From Dysgonamonadaceae bacterium (GTDB lineage: Bacteria; Bacteroidota; Bacteroidia; Bacteroidales; Azobacteroidaceae), in the NCBI GenBank assembly GCA_031260045.1, contig JAIRKO010000049.1:1-64000 (forward strand): DNA of 64,000 nucleotides, written 5' to 3'. Within the stretch, counting starts at the first letter, position 1. Each line of letters opens with the position of its first letter. Positions 9,085-18,616 of the stretch are shown in pieces. The notes under the pieces were generated by a model. It made no database searches. It saw only the letters and a list, made by a program, of their open reading frames with translations, and had not been told where the DNA came from. The translations under genes were made by a program, and so were the position numbers.

Positions 9085-10443
9085 ATGACACAAATTCCAA
9101 AGTTTATATCCGACGTTGCCGGATTTATGTGGGGTTGGCCCCTACTGATTTTATTGTTGGGAACGCATCTTTTCCTGACGGTTCGATTAAAATTTATCCA
9201 GCGTTATACAGGAACAGCCATCCGATTATCGGTAAAAAAAGATCCGAACTCGAAAGGCGAAATCAGCCAGTTCAGCGCATTAGCCACTTCCCTTGCAGCC
9301 ACCATAGGCACGGGAAATATTATTGGCGTGGCTACGGCGGTGGTCATGGGCGGTCCCGGCGCTGTTTTCTGGGTATGGATTACCGGCGTGTTTGGCATTG
9401 CCACCAAGTATGGAGAGGGTTTGCTGGCTGTTAAATACCGGAAACGGAATCCCGACGGTTCATTTTCGGGAGGACCCATGTATGCCTTAGAATATGGATT
9501 GAAGAGTAAATTTTTGGCTGTATTATTCGCCGTTTTCACGGCAATTGCGGCTTTCGGCATAGGCGCTGCGGTGCAGGCAAACGCTTTGGCTTCGACCTTG
9601 AATGAAAGTTTCGGCTTTAATAAGTTGTATATCGGCATTTTTCTTTTTTTCTCAATCGGCTTGATTATTATCGGGGGACTTAAATCTATCGCGCGGGTTT
9701 GCGATAAATTAGTTCCGTTCATGGCGATTTTTTATGTCGTGGGTTGCGTGATTATCCTTGTTTTGGGATACGATACCCTGCTCTCGTCGCTTGGATTGAT
9801 TATAAAATCGGCATTTACCGGTCATGCAGCCACAGGCGGATTTGCGGGATCGACAATTATGATGGCGGCGCGTTACGGCGTAGCGCGGGGGCTTTTTTCC
9901 AACGAATCGGGGTTGGGTTCGGCGCCGATTGTTGCAGCTACCGCCAGAACAAAAAATCCGGTGCGTCAAGCGTTGGTTTCCTCGTCGGGTACTTTTTGGG
10001 ATACGGTCATTATTTGTGCGCTTACCGGATTGGTGCTTGTAAACACCGGCGCTTGGCATTCGGGAAAAGAAGGCGTTCAGATTACCCAATATGCTTTCGA
10101 GACAATATTTCATAAATACGGCAGCTATTTTTTGAGCATTTCGCTGGTTACTTTCACTTTTTCCACGATTATTGGGTGGGCGTATTATGCCGAAAAATCG
10201 GTCGAATACCTTTGGGGAGCGAAATCGGTTCTTTTCTATAAACTGCTGTATTTGTTGATGGTTTTTGCCGGTACGATACTTTCGATAAATATCGTTTGGG
10301 ATTTAGGCGATATTTTCAACGGGTTGATGGCTATTCCCAACCTGATTGCCTTGCTGCTGTTGAGCGGCGTGATTGTTTCCGAAACGAAGAAATACCTTTG
10401 GAACGGTTCGCTTGATGATCCGGATGAAAATCATCAGGATTAA
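9085..10443 (+). CDS. alanine/glycine:cation symporter (AGCS family)
   Basis: The protein is 452 residues from MTQIPKF. The open frame extends upstream into the preceding receptor gene, but that part has no membrane character. It has about 10-11 hydrophobic segments and family signatures: IGTGNIIGVATAVVMGGPGA near residue 75, and NESGLGSAPI near 275. AGCS proteins use a sodium or proton gradient to import alanine or glycine across the inner membrane. It follows an Oar-like receptor by 64 bp, so the two could form an import unit (inference). A large terminator hairpin follows. Confidence 0.88.
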   Translation: MTQIPKFISDVAGFMWGWPLLILLLGTHLFLTVRLKFIQRYTGTAIRLSVKKDPNSKGEISQFSALATSLAATIGTGNIIGVATAVVMGGPGAVFWVWITGVFGIATKYGEGLLAVKYRKRNPDGSFSGGPMYALEYGLKSKFLAVLFAVFTAIAAFGIGAAVQANALASTLNESFGFNKLYIGIFLFFSIGLIIIGGLKSIARVCDKLVPFMAIFYVVGCVIILVLGYDTLLSSLGLIIKSAFTGHAATGGFAGSTIMMAARYGVARGLFSNESGLGSAPIVAATARTKNPVRQALVSSSGTFWDTVIICALTGLVLVNTGAWHSGKEGVQITQYAFETIFHKYGSYFLSISLVTFTFSTIIGWAYYAEKSVEYLWGAKSVLFYKLLYLLMVFAGTILSINIVWDLGDIFNGLMAIPNLIALLLLSGVIVSETKKYLWNGSLDDPDENHQD

Positions 10444-10462
10444 GAATTGACAACAACAAACA

Positions 10463-10521
10463 GAAATCCGGTCGAATTTTCTTCCACACAATTTGCAGGA
10501 AGAAAAATCCGACCGGATTTC
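10463..10521. terminator. long hairpin terminator between the convergent symporter and bamA
   Basis: GAAATCCGGTCG plus AATTTTCTTCC (10463-10485) pairs with 10498-10521 over about 22 bp, with one bulge and a 12-nt loop, followed by TTTTC. It can serve the plus-strand gene and possibly the opposing one. Confidence 0.8.
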
Positions 10522-10522
10522 T

Positions 10523-10597
10523 TTTCTGGATTGCTTCGGCTTCGCAATGATGTGTTGTATTGAACCTCACTGCGTCATTCGGTGACAATCCAGAAGA
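10523..10597. repeat. dispersed palindromic repeat, short copy 2
   Basis: TTCTGGATTGCTTCGGCTTC at the left and GACAATCCAGAAG at the right, with GCAATGATG and TGCGTCATT inside. It is followed by AATAATATGACC, as at copy 1. It abuts the terminator hairpin. Confidence 0.75.
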
Positions 10598-10622
10598 AAT
10601 AATATGACCTAATTATAAATTT

Positions 10623-13241
10623 CTAAAACTCCTGCCCCAAAATAAAATGCAACTGCCCGCCGGAAATCGCCGCGCCCGGATAGGGTCTGTCAAAGCCGTA
10701 ACCCCAGTCAATACCCATCAGTCCAATCATCGGCAAGAAAATGCGTGCGCCAACGCCCGCCGAACGTTTCAAATCAAACGGATTGAAAGAACTGATACGC
10801 CCCCACGCATTTCCGGCTTCGACAAACGCAAGCGCATAAATGGTGGAAGTCGGCTCAAGCAAAATGGGATAGCGCAGTTCCAATGCCAAGCGGGAATAGG
10901 CGTAACCGGCTTCGTTGTAGGAAATCATTCCGTTTCCGTATCCGCGCAGCCCGATGGTTTCTATAGCAATCGTCGACGAATATCCGGTCATCCCGTCGCC
11001 GCCCATCTGGAATGTTTCAAACGGGGTTCTCTTTTTATCGTTGTAAGAACCGATAAATCCGTATTCGATGCGGCTCATCAGCACGGGCGTGCGTTTCACC
11101 GTTTCGGGATTTGCCAAAGGAATAAATATTTTGCTCTTGAATTTCCATTTGTGAAATTCAACCCACTCGTGGATTTTTGTTTCATCCACCTTGCCTGCCA
11201 ATAAAGAATAAGGCGGCGTTACATTGAGGGAAGCCGTAAACTGCGAGCCTTTGCGGGTATAAAGCGGGTTGTCGATGGAACTGCGCGACAAAGTCAATCC
11301 CAGCGAAAGGCTGTTGGAATTTCCGTCCGTAATCGGGAAATTGTTGTAGTATTGCCAATTTTTCAGCATATAACGCTGATAAGAAAGGTCAGCCATAAAA
11401 TTAAACAGGTAATCAGGCCACGAAAGCCTTTTCCCGTAACCTGCCGAGAGTCCGAATATTTTCAGGGAGCGGTTTTCGTCGTATGCAACGCCGCTATAAT
11501 CGTTGTAACCGCTGCCCAATTGTCCGTAATAATACGGAGTAGAAGCCAATTGCTGGTAATAACGGTCTTCCACGCCGGTCGTAATCATATAATAGGCGCT
11601 CAAAGAAAAAGAGTTGGGACGTTTTTTGCCAAACCATGGGTCTAAAAACGAAATGCTGTATGATTGATAATAGCGACCGTTGGTTTGTCCGCTCAAAGTC
11701 AATGTTTGTCCGTCGCCCTGCGGGATAATTCCTTTGTAAGTACTCGGATAAAGCAAGTTTTTCATGGAAAAGTTCGAGAATTTCAAACTCATTCGCCCGA
11801 TAATTCCCGTTGGTCCGTAACCGGCAGAAAATTCAATCTGGTCGTTGGCTTTCGGCGTTAAACCGTATTGAATATCCACCGTTCCGGTTTCTTCGTTGGG
11901 CAAGGGGTTGATGTCCATGTTTTCGGGGTCGAAATGTCCCGACTGGGCGATTTCACGCGCCGACCGGATAAGCAAATCTTTGCTGAACAACTGTCCCGGC
12001 TTGGTCAACAATTCCCTGCGGACAACATCTTCGTAAATACGGTCGTTTCCGCTGATTATAACGCGGTTGATGGTTGCCGGACGCCCCTCCACCACTCGGA
12101 TTTCAAGGTCTACGGAGTCGTTTTCGACATACGTTTCCACAGGGTTCATCCGCGCGAAAATATACCCGTTATTGTAATAGATATTGGCGACGGCGTCTTC
12201 GTCGCTTTGCAGCCTTTCGCCCAGTTTTTTCTGGTTGTAAACATCGCCGGGGTTCATATTCAATATCAGTTCCAGATAGTTGGACGGATATTGGGTATTC
12301 CCGACCCATTTAATGTCCCGGATAAAATATTGATCTCCTTCCTTTACGTCAATATGGACGGAAACATGCTTGTCGTCGACCATTACCACGCTGTCGACAA
12401 TGATTTCCGCATCGCGAAACCCTTTTTCATTGTACTTGGCAATGATGTTCTGCAAATCTTTTTCGTATTCTTCCCGAACGAATTTTTTAGTAGAGAAGAG
12501 TTTCCGAATATTCAACCATCGATTTTTTTTCAGACTGAAACCGGAATTGGTTTTTTTCATCGCCATTCTCAAGTCGTAATAGCTCACTTTTTCGTTTCCG
12601 GTGATATAAATTTCCCTGACTTTTGTTTTTTCGTTTTTATTAATGGTAACGTCCATGATGGATTTTCCCCTGTTGGCAACATCGTCATATTGGCGGATAA
12701 TGATTTCGGCGTTACTAAAACCTTTTTCGTCGAAATAATCCTTAATTCTTTTACGGGCGCGGTTAATCAGGTTGGGCGTCAGTTGCGAGCCTTTAGCCAT
12801 ACCGATTTTGCCTTCCAAATCTTCCTGTTCGCTTTTCTTTACGCCGTGATAATTAATGGTCGAAATGACCGGATTGGGTTTTAAAGCAATGTTAATCCAA
12901 ACGCTGTCGGCGGTGAGCCGGCTTGCATAAATCGCCGCATCGGAAAACAGTCCGTGCTTCCAAAACGCTTTAACGGCAGCCGTGAGTTCATCGCCCGGCA
13001 CGGAAACCTTTTGCCCGACCGACAAGCCCGAAATGCCGACAAGCACATAATCTTCATAACCGTAATTTTCCACGCCGGTTACTTTGATGTCCGCAATCGT
13101 ATGTTTTTTATTGTTATTCAACGAATAGGAAATAACGGGCAATTCAGGCTCCGAAGACGAAGCGGCAGGAAAAGTATCCTGCGCCGAAAGCGGCTGAATT
13201 GCAAATGCCCAAAGGCAGAAAAGTAATAATTTTCTATACAT
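10623..13241 (-). CDS. bamA: BamA outer-membrane assembly protein (Omp85)
   Basis: The protein is 872 residues: signal peptide (residues 1-20, ending PLSAQ), five POTRA-like domains (about 45-440, with repeats such as DAEIIVDSVV and KGFSNAEIIIRQYDD), and a C-terminal 16-strand barrel (about 470-872) ending in Phe (FILGQEF). It inserts beta-barrel proteins into the outer membrane. The gene lies 27 bp downstream of uppS in the conserved Bacteroidetes order porG-uppS-bamA. The usual following ompH/skp gene is absent; the next gene is a convergent symporter. Confidence 0.94.
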   Translation of the reverse strand: MYRKLLLFCLWAFAIQPLSAQDTFPAASSSEPELPVISYSLNNNKKHTIADIKVTGVENYGYEDYVLVGISGLSVGQKVSVPGDELTAAVKAFWKHGLFSDAAIYASRLTADSVWINIALKPNPVISTINYHGVKKSEQEDLEGKIGMAKGSQLTPNLINRARKRIKDYFDEKGFSNAEIIIRQYDDVANRGKSIMDVTINKNEKTKVREIYITGNEKVSYYDLRMAMKKTNSGFSLKKNRWLNIRKLFSTKKFVREEYEKDLQNIIAKYNEKGFRDAEIIVDSVVMVDDKHVSVHIDVKEGDQYFIRDIKWVGNTQYPSNYLELILNMNPGDVYNQKKLGERLQSDEDAVANIYYNNGYIFARMNPVETYVENDSVDLEIRVVEGRPATINRVIISGNDRIYEDVVRRELLTKPGQLFSKDLLIRSAREIAQSGHFDPENMDINPLPNEETGTVDIQYGLTPKANDQIEFSAGYGPTGIIGRMSLKFSNFSMKNLLYPSTYKGIIPQGDGQTLTLSGQTNGRYYQSYSISFLDPWFGKKRPNSFSLSAYYMITTGVEDRYYQQLASTPYYYGQLGSGYNDYSGVAYDENRSLKIFGLSAGYGKRLSWPDYLFNFMADLSYQRYMLKNWQYYNNFPITDGNSNSLSLGLTLSRSSIDNPLYTRKGSQFTASLNVTPPYSLLAGKVDETKIHEWVEFHKWKFKSKIFIPLANPETVKRTPVLMSRIEYGFIGSYNDKKRTPFETFQMGGDGMTGYSSTIAIETIGLRGYGNGMISYNEAGYAYSRLALELRYPILLEPTSTIYALAFVEAGNAWGRISSFNPFDLKRSAGVGARIFLPMIGLMGIDWGYGFDRPYPGAAISGGQLHFILGQEF

Positions 13242-13268
13242 ATTTTATTTTGTAAAAATGATTAATGG

Positions 13269-14000
13269 TTAACCATTAATTTTCCCAAACCGCCTTTCCC
13301 GTTTCTGGTAATCCACGATGGCAGCATACAGATTTTCCTCCCTAAAATCAGGCCAGTAAGTATCCGTAAAATAAAATTCGGCATAAGCCGACTGCCAAAG
13401 TAAATAATTGCTGATTCGGTATTCGCCCCCCGTTCTGATTAGCAAATCGGGGTCGGGAATATCTTTGGTTGTCAGGTGATTGGAAATTACTTGCTCGTCG
13501 ATTTGCGCAAGCGGCAAAACGCCGTCTTTTACCTTTTGTGCAATTTTTTTCACGGCTTCCGTCAATTCCCATCTGGAAGAATAACTTAAAGCCAGTATCA
13601 GGTTCAAACCCGTATTGTTTTTCGTTTCGTCGATGGAAGCGTCCAATTCGCGGCGGGTGAGCGGCGGCAAACGGTCGATGTCGCCGATGGTGCGCAGGCG
13701 CACATTATTTGCCGCCAAATCCTTTGTTTCTCGCCGGACTGCCGTTACCATCAGCGCCATCAGGGCGTCAACTTCCGCCTGTGGGCGATTCCAGTTTTCG
13801 GTAGAAAACGTATAAACCGTCAAATATTTTATGCCCAACTGTACGCCGGCTTCCACTATTTTTCTAACGGAAATCACGCCTTCCCGATGACCCATAAACC
13901 GTTCCATTCCGTTTTCTCGCGCCCACCGTCCGTTTCCGTCCATGATTACGGCAATGTGGGCGGGCAGCCGCGTTAAATCTATTGTTTCTTTTAATGACAT
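13269..14000 (-). CDS. uppS: undecaprenyl diphosphate synthase
   Basis: 243 residues from MSLKETIDLTR; the open frame extends 12 codons upstream but that part overlaps porG. This cis-prenyltransferase makes the C55 lipid carrier for peptidoglycan and surface polysaccharides from FPP and IPP. The catalytic Asp lies in VIMDGNGRWA (near residue 20), the GHREG motif follows, and the C-terminal DLLIRTGGEYRISNYLLWQ signature is complete. The start is 1 nt after the porG stop, implying coupled translation. Confidence 0.95.
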   Translation of the reverse strand: MSLKETIDLTRLPAHIAVIMDGNGRWARENGMERFMGHREGVISVRKIVEAGVQLGIKYLTVYTFSTENWNRPQAEVDALMALMVTAVRRETKDLAANNVRLRTIGDIDRLPPLTRRELDASIDETKNNTGLNLILALSYSSRWELTEAVKKIAQKVKDGVLPLAQIDEQVISNHLTTKDIPDPDLLIRTGGEYRISNYLLWQSAYAEFYFTDTYWPDFREENLYAAIVDYQKRERRFGKING

Positions 14001-14001
14001 C

Positions 14002-14712
14002 TTATTCGTTTGTGCATTTCCTGTTATTCGGGGCAAAATCCCAAGTTACGGAGAACATCAAAGTATTGTAGCCATCTTTATTTTTAAATATTCCGCTTTT
14101 GATTTTGTAAGGATTGTCCAAGTTAAATCCTTCGGAATCGGGGGAGTCGAAAGCGTCTTTAAATAATCGTCGGACAGCGTATTCCACACCCACGTTAATC
14201 CTGTTTTTGATTTTATATTTCACGCCAAGTCCCAGCGAAAAATACAAGCCCAGAAAAGTTTGCTTTCCCGTAGCCACCGTGAAACCCAGTCCCGACAATA
14301 CATAAGGAGCAATCCGGCTGGTGCTCAGGTACGGGTATTTATCGCTGTAGGGCAGGAAATTAAATTCCATCTGGCTACCCAAGTCAAAAAAATTCCGGCT
14401 AAAACGGTATTCCTCACGATTTAAAAACACGTTTTCCGTATTTTTCGTGTCGCCGGATATTTTTCCCCACATCAAACCGGTTTTTACCGCCCAACGGAAA
14501 TTGGTGTTGCTTCTGAAAACCACGTCCAATCCGGGGTTTAATCCGCGCAATAAATTTGTCGGATTGGCGTCGCCCAGATACATTGCCGCGCCTGCCGCCC
14601 CGCCGATTTCGTACTTGTACTCTTGCGCCGTCGCCGTTGCGGAGGTGAAAAGCGCAAGCAGTCCTGCCAATAGGTTGCGTATGTTTTGATATTTTTTCGA
14701 AGCGTGTTTCAT
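14002..14712 (-). CDS. porG: PorG-like/DUF6089 outer-membrane beta-barrel protein
   Basis: 236 residues with a signal peptide (about 1-29, ending TATAQ) and then alternating beta strands of an 8-stranded barrel (EYKYEIGGAAGAAMYLGD, RFSRNFFDLGSQMEFN). In Porphyromonas gingivalis the homologous gene next to uppS and bamA encodes PorG, a T9SS component. The same order here plus porU and porV at 53-59 kb supports that role. The family is broad, so the symbol is assigned mainly by synteny. Confidence 0.75.
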   Translation of the reverse strand: MKHASKKYQNIRNLLAGLLALFTSATATAQEYKYEIGGAAGAAMYLGDANPTNLLRGLNPGLDVVFRSNTNFRWAVKTGLMWGKISGDTKNTENVFLNREEYRFSRNFFDLGSQMEFNFLPYSDKYPYLSTSRIAPYVLSGLGFTVATGKQTFLGLYFSLGLGVKYKIKNRINVGVEYAVRRLFKDAFDSPDSEGFNLDNPYKIKSGIFKNKDGYNTLMFSVTWDFAPNNRKCTNE

Positions 14713-14787
14713 CTTTCGTCCGATAAATAATATTTTTTATGAAAACGTTAAAATCGCTTCAAAATTGTATTTTTGCGTAATTCCGTC

Positions 14788-14870
14788 TTGCGCGTCATTG
14801 CGGGCGTAGTGAAGCGGAGACTCGCAATCCCCTGCAAAATGCAGTTCTCAAGCGCGGGATGACGGACCTT
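14788..14870. repeat. dispersed repeat, variant type B
   Basis: It contains CGTCATTGCGGGCGTAGTG, then CGCAATCCCCTGCAAAATGC and GCGCGGGATGACGG. The CCCCTGCAAAA and CGGGATGACGG parts recur at about 61.07 kb, so this is a second repeat subtype. The rest of the 14713-14896 gap is featureless apart from AT-rich DNA. Confidence 0.6.
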
Positions 14871-14896
14871 TTAACAAAGGCTACGCAATCTCCAAA

Positions 14897-16246
14897 TCAT
14901 AAACCAAAAGTCCGTTTATTAAGATACCCTTTCCAAATTTCCGGCAAAAACACTCCGCTTTCGCTTTTCCCTCCGAGCAGGTAGAAATAAACGCCTGCGC
15001 CGTCGACCACCGCCGTTGCGCCGTAGCGTTTCGTATAATCTTCGGGAACCCGGCATTTGTCGGGTTTCAACGTCCAAGTCATTCCGCCGTCGCCGGAAAA
15101 ATAAACGTTCGCATTGCAGGTATTGTCGCTTAATATGCCGTTCAGCAGCCAATATTCATTATTATAACGGAGAACGTTGGCGCCGCGCAAAGGCGGAAAA
15201 ACGCCGGCGGTATTCGTATTCGTCAATTCCGCCCAATACAGTCCGTTGCCGGTCGACCAGACTTTGTTCAATACATCGCCGGTCGCGGAAAGTCCCCCCA
15301 CAAGCGTGAGATAGCCTAATTTCGAGCGTTCGTTATTGAAAGCGGCAAAATCCGATACGGGAAAATCGGCAGGCACGGCATCACCGATATTTATCGCATC
15401 CGACAGGAACGCAAAAAACGGTTGATTGTCCTTTTCCACAATCAAACTCAAACCCTCTTTGAACAGGGCGGCTTGCCCCTCGCTCAATTTCAGAAAGCCC
15501 AAAACGCTTGCGACCGGATAATCAAGTATAATTTTTGTCCATTCGCCCGCGTCCGCGCTTTCGTAACAATCGCCGGTTGTGGTATGCGCAAAAAGTTTTT
15601 CGCCGCTGCTCTTCATTCCCCGCACGACCGTATTGGCGGGAAGTCCCAGTAGCGGCGTTTCCGTCCAATCGACAGCGTCGCCGGATGTGTAAAGTTTTAT
15701 GCTATCGCCGGTTTGCGTAAAAATATGGAATTTATCCTTAAATAGAAGCGATTGTATTGCTTCGGATTGCAGGAAATCCCGGTTGGATGTGACTTGTTTG
15801 TACTGCACGGAGTCAGGATCGGTTTGATGAATATTCAGTTTGACGGTGTAAACCTTCGTTGTATTTCCGCCCAGAGCAAAAGATTGCAGCAACAGCGGTT
15901 TGGAAACATCAATCGAGTCGCCCGATTTAATCCACGTCGAATCGCTACCGGTGATATTCCTCACGCTGTTTCCGCCCGCAGCGCCGGTGTAGGTAACGAT
16001 TACTTTGCGTTTGATTTCCGTCCCGTAGGGCATCGAATCGCGGTTGTAAATCAGGTTGAGCCGTTGGTCGATTGAAAAAACCACATTTTTGAGCGATGGA
16101 ACGGAATCGTTCGACAGGCTGAAAGATAGAATTTCCGCATCTTCCGTAAGCGGCGTTTCGTCGTATTCATCGTTTCCCAAGCAGGAATGCAGACAAGCGA
16201 TAACGGGAAAGAGCAATAAAATAATTAATTTGTTTTTTGATAACAT
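14897..16246 (-). CDS. DUF6242-type lipoprotein
   Basis: 449 residues from MLSKNKLIILLLF; a start 2 codons upstream is also possible. The lipoprotein signal peptide ends at Cys22 (IACLHSC, then acidic LGNDEYDE). The N-terminal part (about 35-130) resembles the Bacteroidetes Ig-like region of DUF6242 proteins. The C-terminal part has repeated strands with SGDAVDWTETPL, STGNGLYWAELT and SGDGGMTWTLKP, as in sialidase/BNR-like beta-propellers (S-x-D-x-G-x-x-W pattern). Probably surface-exposed; function unknown. A -7 box TACTTTTG on the minus strand lies at 16278-16271. Transcribed alone. Confidence 0.75.
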   Translation of the reverse strand: MLSKNKLIILLLFPVIACLHSCLGNDEYDETPLTEDAEILSFSLSNDSVPSLKNVVFSIDQRLNLIYNRDSMPYGTEIKRKVIVTYTGAAGGNSVRNITGSDSTWIKSGDSIDVSKPLLLQSFALGGNTTKVYTVKLNIHQTDPDSVQYKQVTSNRDFLQSEAIQSLLFKDKFHIFTQTGDSIKLYTSGDAVDWTETPLLGLPANTVVRGMKSSGEKLFAHTTTGDCYESADAGEWTKIILDYPVASVLGFLKLSEGQAALFKEGLSLIVEKDNQPFFAFLSDAINIGDAVPADFPVSDFAAFNNERSKLGYLTLVGGLSATGDVLNKVWSTGNGLYWAELTNTNTAGVFPPLRGANVLRYNNEYWLLNGILSDNTCNANVYFSGDGGMTWTLKPDKCRVPEDYTKRYGATAVVDGAGVYFYLLGGKSESGVFLPEIWKGYLNKRTFGL

Positions 16247-16352
16247 ACACATAAAATTATATTTCGGACGCAAAAGTAGAAACATTTTTGAGTTAAACGG
16301 GCAACAGGGTCGTTAATTTATATATTTTTATTCAAATTGCTATTTATAAATC

Positions 16353-16508
16353 GCCGTCATTGCGGGCATAGCGAAAACAAAACACCGTAGCCGTCATTGC
16401 GAAAGCGAAGCCTGAAGCAATCCAGAGAAACCGCAGTGCAATCTGGATTGCTTCACCGCTTCGCGGTTCGCAATGATGACTGCGGAAATTGAACCTCACC
16501 GCTTCGCA
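16353..16508. repeat. dispersed palindromic repeat, compound copy at the ribD 3' end
   Basis: Two elements lie side by side: CGTCATTGCGAAAGCGAAGC with CTGAAGCAATCCAGAG, then TCTGGATTGCTTCACCGCTT with CGCGGTTCGCAATGATGAC. A further CCTCACCGCTTCGC half-site (16495-16508) forms the ribD stop and last codons. Confidence 0.85.
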
Positions 16509-17425
16509 TAAAGAAAAACCGTCGAATTTTCATACTGTTGAACATTTTCCAACGCTCCCTCCGGAAGCGCCGGCGCAAGCGCCCCCTCCCCCAACAAAAC
16601 AGGCGAAATTTCGACACGCGCCTCATCCCACAAATCCTCTGCCAAAAAAGCCTGCAACAACTTGGAACCGCCCTCTACAATCAACGATTGTATACGTTTT
16701 TCATACAGTTCCCGCAACAGGGTTTGCAACGATTTTGAACGGTCGGCGACAATCCGTTCCGGGTCGTTTCCGTTCCAGAAACGCACATTTAATGCGGGAT
16801 TGTCCAACAGTTCCGTCCTTTTGCCAACCATGACGGCAGCGGTTTCCGCACGAAGTTTATGGACAAGCATTTGGGTGAACGCATCGGAAAATTTAACCGG
16901 TTTGCGTCCGTCGCCCGCTTCCCTGAGCCTGTCCGTAAAACCGTCTGCCGATTGCGCCCATTTGAGGATAATATAAGGTCGGCGTTCCTCAATAAAAGTC
17001 AGATAATGCTTATTTAACCGGCGACATTCTTTTTCCATGATGCCGCAAACGACCTCGACGCCGGCTTCCCGGAGTTTTTTTATCCCTTTCCCCGAAACTT
17101 CCGGAAAAGGGTCGATTTGTCCGATCACGACCGTTGGTATTTGCTTTCGGATAATCAAATCCGCGCAGGGCGGCGTTTTTCCCTGATGGGAACAGGGTTC
17201 GAGATTGACGTACAGGGTTGATTCTTTCAGGAATTGCTCCTCTTTCACGGAAGCGATGGCATTCACTTCGGCATGAGCGTCGCCGTATTTCCGGTGGAAA
17301 CCTTCCCCGATGATTTTTCCCCGATGCACGATAACTGCGCCCACCATTGGATTTGGGGCGGTGAACCCGCATCCGTAAGCAGCCAGTTGCAGGCAGCGGG
17401 ACATGTATTTTTCTTCGATAAGCAT
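16496..17425 (-). CDS. ribD: bifunctional riboflavin protein RibD (deaminase/reductase), shortened
   Basis: 309 residues. The N-terminal deaminase has the zinc site: H51-A-E53, P77-C-S-H and C87 in TPPCADL. It also has APNPMVGAVIV and LEPCSHQGKTPPC. The C-terminal reductase has ILKWAQSADGF, HKLRAETAAVMVGKRTELLDNP and IQSLIVEGGSKLLQAF. It performs the second and third steps of riboflavin synthesis. It is shorter than usual (about 340-370): the segment between ERIVADR and LQTLLRELYEKR, where family members carry about 35 more residues, is missing. The stop codon lies in a dispersed repeat half-site, giving the end YAKR. It may still be active, because catalytic residues are retained. Confidence 0.9.
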   Translation of the reverse strand: MLIEEKYMSRCLQLAAYGCGFTAPNPMVGAVIVHRGKIIGEGFHRKYGDAHAEVNAIASVKEEQFLKESTLYVNLEPCSHQGKTPPCADLIIRKQIPTVVIGQIDPFPEVSGKGIKKLREAGVEVVCGIMEKECRRLNKHYLTFIEERRPYIILKWAQSADGFTDRLREAGDGRKPVKFSDAFTQMLVHKLRAETAAVMVGKRTELLDNPALNVRFWNGNDPERIVADRSKSLQTLLRELYEKRIQSLIVEGGSKLLQAFLAEDLWDEARVEISPVLLGEGALAPALPEGALENVQQYENSTVFLYAKR

Positions 17426-17484
17426 AATTAGTAAACAAGTAAACGGATAAACAAGTAAAGGGATTGATGCGTTAACTCGTTTTA

Positions 17485-17838
17485 TTATATAATTTTTGCT
17501 TTATGATAGCCTGCTTTCGAGAGGATTTCGCAGGTTTTTTCCCTGAAATCGCCTTGTATAATGATTTCACCGTCTTTGGCAGAGCCGCCTGCGCCGCATT
17601 TTACTTTCAGGAGTTTTGCAAGTTGCTGCAAATCTTCGTCTTTGCCGGTAAATCCGGTGATTAAGGTAACTTTTTTGCCGCTGCGATTTCGCTTATCCAG
17701 AGAAATACGCAAGGGTTGTTTTTCGTTGGGTAAGGTTTCAATATCCTCTGTTTTATCCGTTTCGTATTGAAAATTCGGATTTGTCGAATAAACCGTGTTT
17801 AAGCGTTGTTTCCAGTCGTTGTGTTTCATAATGGGCAT
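17485..17838 (-). CDS. SUI1/YciH-family translation factor
   Basis: 117 residues; ATG at 17838 or 17829. The C-terminal half (about 45-117) is a SUI1 (eIF1-like) domain: KKVTLITGFTGKDEDLQQLA, LKVKCGAGGSAKDGEIIIQGD and GYHKAKII. Bacterial members may influence start-codon selection but are not essential. It is a single gene on the opposite strand from engB. Confidence 0.88.
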   Translation of the reverse strand: MPIMKHNDWKQRLNTVYSTNPNFQYETDKTEDIETLPNEKQPLRISLDKRNRSGKKVTLITGFTGKDEDLQQLAKLLKVKCGAGGSAKDGEIIIQGDFREKTCEILSKAGYHKAKII

Positions 17839-17935
17839 TAATTGAGTTGCAAAAATACATAAAATATACCGATTTTAATTCGGGTAATGGGGAAAAATAC
17901 TAACTTTACCGCCTGTTTTAAGAACTAAGCACCCA

Positions 17936-18553
17936 ATGAATATCAAAAAAGCCGAGTTTGTAATCAGCAACACCAATCCTGCGAATTGTCCGCAAGACGG
18001 GCGTCCAGAATATGCTTTTATCGGTCGTTCAAACGTTGGAAAGTCGTCTTTGATAAATATGCTGACCGGAAAAAAAGGCTTGGCGATGACTTCTTCAACA
18101 CCGGGTAAAACGCAGCTAATCAATCATTTTTTAATTAACGACGAATGGTATTTGGTAGATTTGCCGGGTTACGGTTACGCGCAACGGGGGAAACAGGGGC
18201 GGGAAACGATCCGAGCAATTATCAATGCTTATCTCGACGGTCGGGAGGCGCTTACCTGCCTTTTCCTGCTGCTGGATTGCCGGCACGAACCGCAGAAAAT
18301 CGATTTGGAATTTATCGACCAACTGGGCGCGTCGGGGATTCCTTTTGCCATCGTTTTCACCAAAGCGGATAAGATTTCCCAAAGCAAACTGAAAGAAAAT
18401 ATGGAAAAATACAAAACCCAGCTGATGGAAACTTGGGAAGAACTGCCGCCTGTTTTTGCCGCTTCTTCGGAACGCAAAACGGGGAAGGAGGAGATTTTAA
18501 ATTATATAGACGAAATCAATCGGATGGTTCGGAATTGCGCTTTTGGGAAATAA
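17936..18553 (+). CDS. engB: ribosome biogenesis GTPase EngB (YihA/YsxC)
   Basis: 205-residue TrmE-Era-EngA-EngB superfamily GTPase: G1 GRSNVGKSS (about 31-39), G2 region [10 protein letters not shown]3 DLPGYGYA, G4 FTKADK, G5 AASSER. It assists assembly of the 50S subunit. The length is normal. It lies alone, with a near-consensus TAACTTTA box about 30 bp upstream of the start and a degenerate repeat after the stop. Confidence 0.94.
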   Translation: MNIKKAEFVISNTNPANCPQDGRPEYAFIGRSNVGKSSLINMLTGKKGLAMTSSTPGKTQLINHFLINDEWYLVDLPGYGYAQRGKQGRETIRAIINAYLDGREALTCLFLLLDCRHEPQKIDLEFIDQLGASGIPFAIVFTKADKISQSKLKENMEKYKTQLMETWEELPPVFAASSERKTGKEEILNYIDEINRMVRNCAFGK

Positions 18554-18555
18554 AA

Positions 18556-18616
18556 CGATTACGCTTCGGCAATTGGCTTTGCAATGACGGGCTTATTCAC
18601 CGGCGAAGCGCGGTGA
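18556..18616. repeat. degenerate dispersed repeat
   Basis: TTACGCTTCGGCAATTGGCT, then TTTGCAATGACGGG and CGGCGAAGCGCGGTGAGG, resemble the inner blocks of the dispersed palindromic family but lack the CTGGATTGC ends. The rest of the 18554-18802 gap holds only a -7 box (TACTTTTG, ending about 4 nt before the next ATG), which may imply a nearly leaderless transcript. Confidence 0.4.

Noticed and set aside
11868..12884. 338-codon plus-strand frame
   Set aside because: It is entirely antisense to bamA, with no start context and a composition explained by bamA codon use.
17426..17484. Second repeat family (GTAAACAAGTA with TTAACTCGTT), also at 63816-63885
   Set aside because: Shared words are short and the order differs between the two sites; too weak to call.
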